Positions 34,365 through 44,282 of a DNA stretch of 64,000 nucleotides are shown piece by piece; positions within the stretch are counted from its first letter, which is position 1, and each line of letters begins with the position of its first letter. The stretch is taken from contig OZ024740.1 of NCBI GenBank assembly GCA_964016885.1, positions 1,029,504 to 1,093,503 of the forward strand, in the 5' to 3' direction. A program made the translations under genes and the position numbers. Under the pieces are notes generated by a model that saw only the letters and a list, made by a program, of their open reading frames with translations, made no database searches and had not been told where the DNA came from. The DNA comes from Eledone cirrhosa (lineage: Eukaryota; Mollusca; Cephalopoda; Octopoda; Eledonidae).

Positions 34365-35534
34365 TTGTCTCTCTCCCTCCCTTCTTTAAATGTGTCTCTC
34401 TCCCTCCCTTCTCTTTCGCAAGCGACGAAAGAAAAGAAAAGTCTCGTGCAAAGCGTGCAAGGTTTCTCCACGACGACGACGACAGCGACGAAACAGGTGT
34501 GCGGGAAATACGAAAACCCAGTTCATTCGTCTGACGTCAGGAATAATAGCAGTAGCAGCCGTAATAACAACAGCAACAGTGACAATGAAAACAACAGTAG
34601 CAGCCGCAACAGCATCACCAGCAGCATAAACAACAACAGCATTAGCAGCAGCAACACCAACAACAACCACAGCAACAGCGGCGGAGGCAGTAGTCGTAGT
34701 ACCTGCAGCAACAACAAAAGTACCAGCAGCTCTGACGACAACAACAACAGCAGAGAAAAACCAATCTCATTTGCAGGTATTGCGAAAAACTTGGAAACAA
34801 TCCTCATAACAAATGAGGAATTAGAGGAAGCGAAGAAGATGGTGACAAAGAACGGACACCGAGCAATCTGCAAGGCAGCGGAAAAATTTTTCGAAACCCA
34901 AGAGCACTGTACGGTCACGTACCGTACAGTAAGTACAAAATCCCGTAGGGTGGAAAGAGCCACAGAGGCCCAAATACAAAAAGCCTTGGGGTCTGTGTGG
35001 CAGCGGAAAACGCACATCACCCGAGGCAAAAAATATGCCACCGTAGACGTACTTTTTGCCACACCCCAGGAGGCAAAGGCCCAATCAGTAGTGACCCTAA
35101 GGAGCGAGGAAATGGTGTTGGTGCCCTCCTACTGTGGGCAAAAAATTGTGAGGGTCAAACTGACCCACGTCCCCCCCGGAATGACCCCTTCTTGGCTGGC
35201 CGCGTCTGTCCTCGTCGGAATCGAGGACAAAACAACTGTACTGCAAGTACAGAAAAAAGTAAGAGAAGATTGGGTCGGCTCCTCCATTGAGATGCTAATC
35301 CAAACCAACCAGGAGTGCATCGAAGCTATCCCGGATGTGATAGACTTCGATAACGGCACTCAACTGCCCATAAGTGTTGAGGGCAAACGCCCGAAATGCT
35401 TTCGCTGTGGATCGAAGACTCACCTCAGGGCCTTCTGCAACGAGAAGACCCTGAGAAAGGAGAAACCCCCCCCTCCTTCCGAATCCGGCTCCACGGCTAC
35501 CAGCAACAGAACAAGCGGCAACCAGGAACGATAG
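34365..35534 (+). CDS. L1/Tx1-like ORF1 protein, N-terminal part (copy 3)
   Basis: 389 codons. A Ser/Asn-rich low-complexity N-terminus runs to about residue 125. A conserved region follows: ISFAGIAKNLETI, KFFETQEHCTVTYRTVSTKS, RRVERATEAQIQKALGSVW, VPSYCGQKIVRVKLTHVPPG. It ends with a zinc knuckle at CFRCGSKTHLRAFC (about residues 345-358). It probably binds element RNA in an RNP with ORF2. Start is uncertain: an upstream ATG at 34282 lies in another frame and stops near 34387, so a frameshift may have hit the true N-terminus. The stop at 35532-35534 precedes a +1-frame continuation. Confidence 0.75.
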   Translation: MSLSLPSLNVSLSLPSLSQATKEKKSLVQSVQGFSTTTTTATKQVCGKYENPVHSSDVRNNSSSSRNNNSNSDNENNSSSRNSITSSINNNSISSSNTNNNHSNSGGGSSRSTCSNNKSTSSSDDNNNSREKPISFAGIAKNLETILITNEELEEAKKMVTKNGHRAICKAAEKFFETQEHCTVTYRTVSTKSRRVERATEAQIQKALGSVWQRKTHITRGKKYATVDVLFATPQEAKAQSVVTLRSEEMVLVPSYCGQKIVRVKLTHVPPGMTPSWLAASVLVGIEDKTTVLQVQKKVREDWVGSSIEMLIQTNQECIEAIPDVIDFDNGTQLPISVEGKRPKCFRCGSKTHLRAFCNEKTLRKEKPPPPSESGSTATSNRTSGNQER

Positions 35535-35538
35535 GCCC

Positions 35539-36378
35539 GTGGCACCCATACCCACTCCACGGAAATCAAAAACAGCAGCAGCAGTGGAAATACTAACAAC
35601 AACAACAGCAATACCAAATGCAGCTGCAACAGAGACTCCAGTGCAAACATCACCAACAACAACAAGTGAAAGAGTGGAGCTGGTACCCCTCCCCGACCTC
35701 ACAGAATCAGACATGGAGTGTGAGGTGGGAGAGAGATGGCAAAAGGTCGTAAGAAGGCACAAACGCAGAAGCAGCGCATCGTCGCCTTTGAAAAGGGAGG
35801 AAAGAAATGAGAAAAGGGTAAAGTCTACTGCAAAGAGACCCACAGCAGCAACAACACCAACACCATCACCACCCACACTAGCGCCACCATCACCACCGGC
35901 GACAACCCCACCGCCAACAACACCTTCAACACCACCACCACAAGCACCAACATCGCAAACACAACAACAAAACACACACACCCAGCAACAACGACAAGAA
36001 AATAGCAGAACCACACCCCACCCCCAGAAAAACAAATGCACGGCAATAAATACACACAACAAGAAACTAATGACTTACATAATTGAACACACAGACATTT
36101 CACAACAGGACTACATAATACCAGCACCAATCAAAACGCCAACTAACATAAGACTGCTAAAAATAGCACAGAAACAATACACAAATATTAAAACGAAATT
36201 CCCCAACGCAGTTGGTGATTTCAGGGACCTAGGAGGAACCATCAATCGAAGAGTATACTCAGACATTCTCTTAGAAGAGCCGACGACCAGCCGAAGGGAC
36301 GATTCAACGGTCCCTTCACCAGACGATCAAGTGAAAAGGGATGTAAAAACCATCCCTCCTCTACCAAAAGTACGGTAA
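35539..36378 (+). CDS. L1/Tx1-like ORF1 protein, C-terminal part (copy 3)
   Basis: 279 codons in the +1 frame relative to the previous piece. Contents: acidic LPDLTESDMECEVGERW, a basic RRHKRRSSASS stretch, a long Pro/Thr/Ala/Gln-rich region, then a C-terminal block shared with copy 2 (FPNAVGDFRD, RRVYSDILLEE, ending PLPKVR). In copy 2 the knuckle and the acidic block lie in one frame, so the two pieces here were probably one ORF before a frameshift near 35530 (inference). The stop overlaps GGTAAGTGG; ORF2 starts 35 bp later. Confidence 0.75.
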   Translation: MAPIPTPRKSKTAAAVEILTTTTAIPNAAATETPVQTSPTTTSERVELVPLPDLTESDMECEVGERWQKVVRRHKRRSSASSPLKREERNEKRVKSTAKRPTAATTPTPSPPTLAPPSPPATTPPPTTPSTPPPQAPTSQTQQQNTHTQQQRQENSRTTPHPQKNKCTAINTHNKKLMTYIIEHTDISQQDYIIPAPIKTPTNIRLLKIAQKQYTNIKTKFPNAVGDFRDLGGTINRRVYSDILLEEPTTSRRDDSTVPSPDDQVKRDVKTIPPLPKVR

Positions 36379-36413
36379 GTGGTCTTTCCCATCTTTTCCA
36401 CTCTATTTTAAAC

Positions 36414-39400
36414 ATGACCTCACTCAGAATAGGCAGCATAAATGCGCGTGGCTTGGGGTCGTCATGGAAGCAGGGTCACCTGCTCAACGACCTCAGGTCA
36501 CTAAACATAGATGTAGTGGCCATCAGCGAGACCAGAATCTCCGAAGCACGGGCCTTCGCACCGATCTTCGGCGGCTACGATGTGTACGCATCTCCCAGCC
36601 GTCCTGGATCCGGTGGAGGAGTTGCTGTACTTTTTCGGAGAGGTTTGGATCTCGCCATACGGGCCATCTTCCTGGACCCAGAGGGTAAGCTGGTGGTGCT
36701 GGACGTGACCAGCGGAGACGGGCAAGCTTTCAGGCTAGTGGCCGTCTATGCCCCGACAGGAGCAGGGCGGCCTGATTTCTTCCGGCGTCTGGAGACCTTT
36801 CTTGGAACGTCCTGCTCTTTAGTGTTAGTGGGCGACTGGAACGGGATCTTAGATGCACGCTGGGACTGTGTGGGATTAGCGGATAGGGGTGGAGGGTGCA
36901 AGAGCCTCACCAACCTGCTCAGGCGTTTTGAACTGTCTGACAGGTACCGATTGGATTTCCCGAATGTGCCAATGTGGACTTGGACAAACCGCATAGGGTC
37001 ATCCAGATCATATCTAGATAGAGTATTTTGTAGGGAAATAGATAGGTCTAGCATAGGCTGTCCACAATTCAAGATAGTCAGCTACACGGACCACAAATTC
37101 GTGATCTGTGTGCTTGACTTAGATAGGCTTCATAGACGAGGACCCGGCTACTGCAAGCTAAACGCGTCCTTACCAGCGCGCAAGGCCTACAGAGACCGGA
37201 TTAGCGAACTAGTTAAGCGGGCCTTGACGGGGGCCATCGTCAACAACAAGTGGTGGTTTGCTCTGAAAAGAACGATTAGAATAGAGTCCATTAGGTTTAG
37301 TAAGGCTTTAGCAATAGAGAAAAATAGAGCAGAGGGAGAACTAGTTAGAAAATTAGACGAGGCGCTTAGCAAAGGCATTGCGACCGACGTGCTTGCGGCG
37401 AAATTGGCCCTTGACCAATTCTTCAATGCAAAGCACGAAGGCTGCGTTGTCAGAGCAAGGGTGCGTGCTCTCAGACACGAGGGGACGAAAGCCGTTCAAT
37501 GGGCCCGAGTGGCGGAGGCGCGTCGTGGCAACAAAGCCACGATCCGGTCTTTGGTGGACCACGACGGGCGCATGCTACTCGATCCCGGGCAAATGTGTGA
37601 AGCTTTTCAGCGACACTTCGCTCAGCTGTTCGGGGGAAGCGGTGGGCCGGGTAGGGGGATGGACTTTAGTGTCTACCTCGACGGACTGCCGCGGCTCTCG
37701 GCCACTGAGGCGAAGTGTTGCGAAAAGCCGATAACAGCCGCTGAAGTAAGGGAGGCAATGACTGGCTGCACAAGGGGTAAATCGCCTGGTTTGGATGGTC
37801 TGCCCTATGAACTTTACGTACAGATGCCAGACTTGTTCGGAGGCCTCTTGGCGGACGTCTACTGCAACTGGCAACAGAACGGGAGAATTCCCAGTTCTGT
37901 GAGCCGAGGAGCGGTGGCACTGCTGAGAAAGGATCCGAACAAGGGGGATAACATAGAAAATTTCCGGCCCATAACTCTGCTAAACACAGAGTTTAAGATT
38001 TTGGCCAAGGTGCTAGCAAAGAGGTTGGCGCTTGTCGTTGGTGGTCTGGTGGGAGAGGCGCAGACATGCGCCATACCCGACAGATCCATCCACGACAACC
38101 TCCACCTCATGCGATACATCGTAGAGAGGGTAGCTAGGGAACCTGGCACGGGTGGGTCCTTGATCAATTTAGATCAGTCGAAAGCTTTCGATAGGGTCGA
38201 CCATCGTTACCTAGCGGCAGTCCTGAGGGCGGCTGGCTTTGGGCCCGTCTTCAGAGGCTGGATCGCTGCCATGCACAGCGACATCTGCTCTGTGGTGAGA
38301 GTGAACGGTCACCTGTCGGAACCGTTCAACATCATGCGCTCGGTCCGCCAAGGATGTCCCCTCTCGTCCCTCTTGTACGTATTGACTCTCGAGCCATTAC
38401 TGCACAAACTGGAGACGTTGAGGGGGGTCCTGCGCGAACTAGGATGCGGAAGATCCGTATCAGCATATGCGGGCGATGTCACCGTAGTGGTGTCGAACGC
38501 CAAACACATCGAGGCGATCGGCACTACACTAAGAGAATACGAAGCGGTGACAGGAGCAATGATCAACCAGGAAAAGTCAGTGGGCCTGCAGCTCGGCACC
38601 TGGAGAGGCAGGTTCATGCCGTCCAACAGCGTCGTCGGACGCTGGACGGACGGACCGGTTAAATTGCTAGGGGTCTGGTTCGGTCCGGACCTCCAGACGG
38701 ACAAAAACTGGGACGAGGTGACGAGCAGGGTGGCTTCTCTCACCCAGAAATGGGCGGAGAGGAAGCTATCCCTGAAAGGTCGAGCGGAGGTGGCTAACGC
38801 GTACATCGCGTCCGTCATCTGCTACCGCCTGACCGTCGTACCTTGTCCTAAGCCTCGCCTGACTGTGCTGGAGCGTTTGCTCTTTCGCTTTTTGTGGAAG
38901 GGACGCGCTCCGATGGTCAGGCGGTCCATCTGTTGTCAACACCCGCTACGTGGAGGGCTGGGCATGCCGTGGCTGATGATGCGCAGGCACGCGCTCAGGC
39001 TACGACATCTCCACCTCTTCCTCGGCGGTGATCAGGTGTGGTCGCCGTTTGCTAGACGCGTCTTTCCCCAGCTCGTTTCCTTGACGGAGCTGCAGTCCTG
39101 GGTCAAGCGAAGACCGAGAGGGAGCGCCTGGAGACTGGAATGTCTTCAGGCGCTCACAGCCCTCGACCAATCGGGCAATGTGATCGGTGGAAACTCCACC
39201 TCGGCGTTCTATAGAGGATTAGTGGAGGGGAAGAGCGACGACGTACTTGGGGAAACTCTAGGCGTCGACGAAAATCAACTAGCCAATCTCTTCGGAAGAA
39301 CTTTCGGGCCAGGGCCTATGGACAACTTCCAGAAATCTCTGGCCTGGTAGTGCTACCGAGGAGCCTTGCCAGTTCGGGATAAACTCTACAGGCATGGAGG

Positions 39401-39833
39401 TGCCGTCAGCCGGGCATGTCCGAGATGCGCGCAGGGCAACGAAACCGTCCTGCACGCACTCGTCCAGTGTCCGAAAATTGCTGACTTGTGGGTTTATGTC
39501 GAACACCTGCTGTCGCGTTTAGGACGGATCCGGCTATCATCTGAGTCTATCGTGAGGATTGCCCCGCCCTCCTCCTCTAGCCGGGAAGGGCAGGCAGTTT
39601 TTATCTGCCTGGTGGCCATGGCGAAAGAGATAGTATGGTGGACACGTTTGAAAGGGCTGAAGACGAACACTTACCTCTTCGGTGATGCTCTGATTGACTT
39701 TTTCAAATTTCATTTGAAAAGGAAAATCAGAGTAGAGAGGGAAGTGCTCTCTTCCCAGCATTTTGTTGAAAGATGGGTGAGAGAAGCAAGAATGGCCCGA
39801 GTGAATGGGCCTACTCTGAGCATATATCTGTAA
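36414..39833 (+). pseudogene. L1/Tx1-like ORF2 (copy 3): endonuclease-RT, single in-frame stop
   Basis: A 1140-codon frame intact except for an amber codon at 39348-39350 (codon 979), where copy 1 has CAG. AP-endonuclease occupies about residues 1-230: GSINARG, AISETRIS, VYAPTGAG, GDWNGILD, SYTDHKF. RT lies at about 480-800: NFRPITLLNTEFK, LDQSKAFDRVDH (A), SVRQGCPLSSLLYVL (B), and YAGD (codons 685-688), where YADD is expected. The post-RT part has LLGVWFGPDLQ and FLWKGRAPMVRRSICC, then beyond the stop a Cys/His motif CPRCAQGNETVLHALVQC and an end at GPTLSIYL. Intact members nick DNA and prime reverse transcription. The glycine at the catalytic position argues against activity even without the stop. 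Confidence 0.9.
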
Positions 39834-40080
39834 ATTAAAGGTGGAAAACTGGGAGAGGGCACTTGCCTTGGTGGTCAGGGTCATTGTGGCTTTTTACTGG
39901 GCTTTCTCCACAAATGTCCCTCCGAAGTCTCCCCCCTATTGGGGAATTTTTCATTGTTATTTTTGTTACATCCTCTGTTTTTGTTTTGTACACGCAGAAA
40001 TGCCCATTTGTACCGTCCTGCATTGTCCTGCACTGTCCTTAATGTCTACTTTATGTAAACCCTTGTGGTTAATAAAGAAA

Positions 40081-40081
<1 letters not shown>

Positions 40082-40130
<49 letters not shown>
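40082..40130. repeat. (ATT)n joint between Tx1-like copy 3 and Dong-like copy 2
   Basis: About 49 bp; same arrangement as 26639-26668. Confidence 0.95.
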
Positions 40131-40206
40131 GTTCTTTGAGTCTCAGTCATGATGTTAGTTAACTGGAAAGTTTGTTGAAATGAATATCAAGCCACTACCT
40201 GCAGCC

Positions 40207-40812
40207 TCAGATATTCAGGACGTATCGGAGCGTTCTTGCTGTTCCCAGCATGCATGCCTTTTGAAGCGTTCCAAAAAGCGTGAAGGGGCCAATTTTCTTT
40301 AACCATCCCTGGAAACTTTTTGAGATAGTCCCTAGTGCGCCTATGACAATCGGGATCACATTGACTTCATGGCAGTTCCAAATCCTTTTTACCTCCCACT
40401 TTAAGTCCTGGTATCGGTTAATTTTCTCCCTCTCCTTCTCTTGCACTCTCGTGTCGAATGGGCAGGCCACATCCACAATCAGGCATGATCTTTTTTCCTT
40501 GTCCAAAACCACCAGGTCAGGTCTATTGTGTTCCAGTTTCTTGTCCGTCTGTATCCTAAAATCCCACAGCACCTTCACCTGATCGTTTTCTATCACCGAC
40601 TCTGGCTTATGCTCATACCACTTCTCAGAATGTGGTAAATTGTTTACTTTGCATAGGTGCCAGTGGATCACCCTGCCCATCACATCATGTCTCCAGCCTT
40701 TATAGTGAGTCTGGGCTAGGTGTTTACACTCGGATACAATATGAGCCACAGTCTCCTCTATCTCTCTCTCCACAGATCCTAGTGGGCTAGCCTCTATGAA
40801 GGGATTTTTCAT
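40207..40812 (-). pseudogene. RLE-type endonuclease domain (Dong-like copy 2)
   Basis: 201 codons with HIVSECKHLAQTHYKGWRHD, RPDLVVLDKEKRSCLIVDVA (PD...D catalytic signature) and KINRYQDLKWEVKRIW. The N-terminal residues come from rearranged sequence (GAAGGCTGCTCTT duplicated near 40815-40835), so the CX2C half of the knuckle is gone. Confidence 0.85.
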
Positions 40813-40934
40813 GAAGGCTGCTCTTCATGAAGGCTGCTCTTTCTCCTTGATGTTATTTCCTCCTTGGACATCCCCTGGTCTATTGTTCTCTCCTTCAGTA
40901 CAATTCTGAGCATTGGCTCCTTACTATCAGTCAC

Positions 40935-42341
40935 TTATTTGTGTAGGTTGTTTTTCTCCATCTGAACACAGTCCTCTATGCTGATAAGACCTCTTCCACC
41001 TTCAGATCGCCTTAAGTAGAGTCTATCGACATCACTCCTCTTGTGGAACATGTTGTAGATAGTCAATAGCTTCCTAGTCTTCCTATCCATTTCTTTTTGT
41101 TCAGCAACATTCCATCTCAGAATTCCCGCACTGTACCTAATAATAGACACAGCTCGGTAATTTACTGCACTTATGGCATTCCTACTGTTCAGATGTGACT
41201 TTAATACGCTCCTTACTCTCCGAATGTATTCAGATCTTATCAATTCATTCATTTTTTTGTTCTTGATGTCATCAGCCTCCAGAACACGCAAATACTTGTA
41301 TCCCTCTTCAGTGTCGATTTCCTTTATCATCTCACCTGCTGGTACCTGGATTCCGTTGCTTCTGCTCAATTTACCCCTCTTCATCACAAGGACTCCACAC
41401 TTACTAATACCAAATTGCATACATATATCATTGCTGAAAATACGGACAGTGTCAACAAGCACATCCAACTCCTTCTCACTCTTCCCGAAGAGCTTAAGAT
41501 CGTCGATGAAGAGGAGGTGATTGATGGAAAGCCCTCCCTTTCCCAACTTGTATCCTGCTCTCACTTTTCGAAGTATAATGGTCAGGGGCATCAGGGCAAG
41601 GACAAACAACAGAGGGGACAGACTATCTCCCTGGAAGATACCTCTCTTGATTTTCACGCCTCCCAAGGATTCTCCAGCTGATGTTAACTCTGTTTTCCAG
41701 GACTTCATACTTTTTCCCAAAAACTGTCTGATGTTATCTGCCACCTTGAAGATCTCTAGGCTTTTGGTGATCCAAGAATGAGGCACCATGTCAAATGCCT
41801 TTTTGTAGTCTATCCATCCCATGGCAAGACCAGTGTGTCTCCTCTTGCAATTCCTCATTACCATCTTATCAATAAGTAACTGGTCCTTTGTACCACGGGA
41901 CTTCTTTCGGTATCCTTTCTGTTCGTCCGGTAACAAGTTGTTTGTGTGGAGGTGATGGTAGATTTCCTCAGACATAATGTTTGTCAACAGTTTCCACATT
42001 ACGGACAGACATGTGATAGGTCTATAGTTGGTAACATCATTACTCTTGATTCGGTCTTTCATTACCAGAACTGTGGTACCTTTTGTCAACCACTCTGGTA
42101 CCTCACCTGACATCAAGCAGTCATTGAACATGGTTGTCAGTTTCGGGTGGAGGGATGTTATATTTTTAATCCAATACCCCTGCACACCATCTGGGCCCGG
42201 TGATTTCCAGTTGGTTAGTTTTTTGGCCTGCCCCTTAAGAGTTTCAACAGTGATACTCAAATCAGTTTGTTTGGTGTGCCTGTTCACTAATCTCCTTTTG
42301 TACTGTCTCAATCGACACTGCCTGGTCATTATGTTTAACAT
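40935..42341 (-). pseudogene. RLE-type LINE reverse transcriptase (Dong-like copy 2)
   Basis: 468 open codons holding the whole RT: NWKSPGPDGVQGYWIKNI, TNYRPITCLSVMWKLLTNIM, MGWIDYKKAFDMVPHSWI (motif A), IKRGIFQGDSLSPLLFVLAL (B), LLFIDDLKLFGKSEKEL (catalytic DD retained), then RRSEGGRGLISIEDCVQ. Target-primed reverse transcription is the family function. The frame is offset from the N-terminal ORF by an indel near 42342 and from the endonuclease by a stop near 40935. The catalytic core looks undamaged. Confidence 0.88.
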
Positions 42342-42342
42342 C

Positions 42343-43464
42343 TTACTCCCATATTCCTCTCCAGAATGTCTTAGTTTGTTCCAACTCAGGGATCAAGTCG
42401 TTGCCTCTTTCTTTCCCTTCAAGCTGTCCAAACAGCATCTTCTGGTTGTTGTCAAACATGCGGTTCTGTCTATACTGACTGACTCTGCTCTCGTATCGCC
42501 TAATTTTTGCACTCTTTGCTACAATGCGTTGCTTCAGTTCCTCTATGATAATATTTAGCTTTTTCCTCCTAGTTTTGTACTTTATTTCCAGTCTATTTTT
42601 AGTGTCTATGTTTTTTAGTGTCCCATTCAGTAGGGACTCAAGCTTTCCAATGTCATTTTTCATTTCCCTGATTTGACCATTCAGTCGTTTCTTCCACCAA
42701 GGTTCTGATCTTTCTTGTTTGTTGTTTCCTCTCGCTTTTATGCCAAGTAATTTCCTCACCGCATTTGCTGTTGCTTTGAGGATATTGTTGCACTGGTGAA
42801 GGCTCCTCGCCTCAAGGTATGGGACGATTTTGTTTACCTTAGATGTTGTTTCTTTTAACTTTTTCCTGTCTACAAATCTTAGGTTCATAGGTCTCCCACT
42901 ATCATTGTTCAATTCATCTACCACTAAGTTTAGGATATCAACCAAATCTTGTCCTAGCCCGTCAGCATTCATCTCCTCAATGGCCGTATCTTTGTTCCAG
43001 GTATTATTTATTTCAGCATTCAGATCATTGTCTGCTTCGGATGGTTTCTCCGTTCTCTCAACCTCTTCACCTTCATTTCCCACTGGCTCGTTTGCCTGGC
43101 ATACTCCACTCTCCATTTCCAACCTAATCTCTCTGCTCAGTTCCTCCAGTTCCAGCTCGCTTATCCACCCATTAGTTCTTGTTACCCGAGCCTGCCCGGC
43201 CAATTTTTGTTCATCTAATTTAAATAGACCAATCTCGTTCCAGATGTTATGCATCCGTTTCCGATAGCCTTTCTCCTTGGGGTTACTCTTCAGGTAACAT
43301 TTCATAGCAGTTCTATTCAATTCTTTCGTCCAGTTGGTTCTGGTCCCTTTCCTACTTCTTCTTCCTCCGACACCAGCAGTATTTGGTTGACAGCCAGGTC
43401 CCTGCTGCTGAGCCAGGGAGCACCTGCTGGGTGAGAGTCTGTCACATTCCAGTCTCCACTTCAC
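42343..43464 (-). pseudogene. RLE-type LINE N-terminal region (Myb-like), copy 2
   Basis: 373 codons. RTNWTKELNRTAMKCYLKSN and MHNIWNEIG near residues 41-75 look Myb-like, as in R2/R4-type proteins where N-terminal motifs bind target DNA. An acidic linker follows, then a Lys/Arg/Glu-rich predicted coiled stretch (LNIIIEELKQRIVAKSAKIR). It ends FWRGIWE and a stop just before the RT frame, where one indel separates them. 5' UTR 43465-44030 holds no coding. Confidence 0.75.
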
Positions 43465-44028
43465 CGTTATTCGAACTGTTTAGGTTCGACATTTAAACAC
43501 TCTTATCGAGGATTGGTGAATGTATGGTTACATAACCACCGGTGATTTCATCACCTCCGGTGATTTTAGTGTGGCACTATCACGCTGTAGACGAACATAA
43601 ATAAACAAACAAACAAATAGGTAAAAACCCTCCAAAAAAAAATAAGCATAAGTTTCATTGTAATGTAATGTTTGAATGTCTGACTTTTTTTTTTCCTTCT
43701 CTGTCTGTCTGTTTTTCTTTTCATTTTCCTTTTCCTTACGTTTTTCATTGTTGCTGTGCTGTTTTGATTTTGATTTTTGGTTTTTTGATTTTTTGACCGG
43801 GTCATCAAATCAGTCTATTTATATCTTTTGATGCCTTCCTCTTTTAGTGGGGACACTACGATGCATGTCTTAGCAGGAGGTAGTGGGAGAGAATAGCGGC
43901 GGTAGCGATAATGAGGCAGTGGTGGTGGTGGTAATAAGAATTATTCTATCACAGTTGTTTTAAATAAGTAAAAATCAAAAACTTACGATTCCATAATGAT
44001 ATATATCCATCATGTGCGTTTTCTTCCC

Positions 44029-44030
<2 letters not shown>

Positions 44031-44087
<57 letters not shown>

Positions 44088-44090
44088 TAT
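44031..44090. repeat. (ATT)n then (AT)n
   Basis: (ATT)n at 44031-44080 borders the 5' end of the Dong-like LINE; a short AT run follows. Confidence 0.95.
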
Positions 44091-44282
44091 GATCTCTATA
44101 TATCTATACATTGTTGACTAAAGGGATGGCTGAAACAGGTTGACAACAATGATGTCACAGCTCATCATTTAATGTCCAATCTGATGAGTTCCACTCCAGT
44201 TGCTAAGGTCTGGGATGTGAGATGTGTTACAAAAATATCACTAAAACCAAGATACTGGTTTGGTATAACTACCTGGTTTGTA

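Larger units (their letters stand above)
34069..40130 (+). mobile_element. L1/Tx1-like LINE copy 3, full length
   Basis: About 6.06 kb: 5' UTR (34069 to about 34364), ORF1 (34365-36378, one frame change), ORF2 (36414-39833, one nonsense codon), 3' UTR with TTAATAAAGAAATC and (ATT)n at 40082-40130. Head-to-tail with copy 2. Best-preserved LINE in the window. Confidence 0.9.
40131..44030 (-). mobile_element. R4/Dong-like (RLE-type) LINE copy 2, near full length
   Basis: About 3.9 kb between two (ATT)n tracts (40082-40130 and 44031-44080). Read on the minus strand: 5' UTR (44030-43465), N-terminal Myb-like region and coiled segment (43464-42343), RT (42341-40935), damaged C-terminus with endonuclease (40812-40207), 3' UTR ending CTCAAAGAAC. 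A deletion with a local duplication at about 40770-40840 removes the first cysteines of the zinc knuckle relative to copy 1. Confidence 0.88.

Noticed and set aside
34386..36062. Minus frames up to 255 codons opposite Tx1-like ORF1
   Set aside because: Mirror of Asn/Thr/Pro-rich low-complexity codons of the true + strand ORF; Leu/Val-rich without domains.
28940..36378. Host genes encoding zinc-knuckle proteins
   Set aside because: Both knuckle ORFs sit directly upstream of LINE ORF2 in the same transcriptional unit, so they are LINE ORF1.
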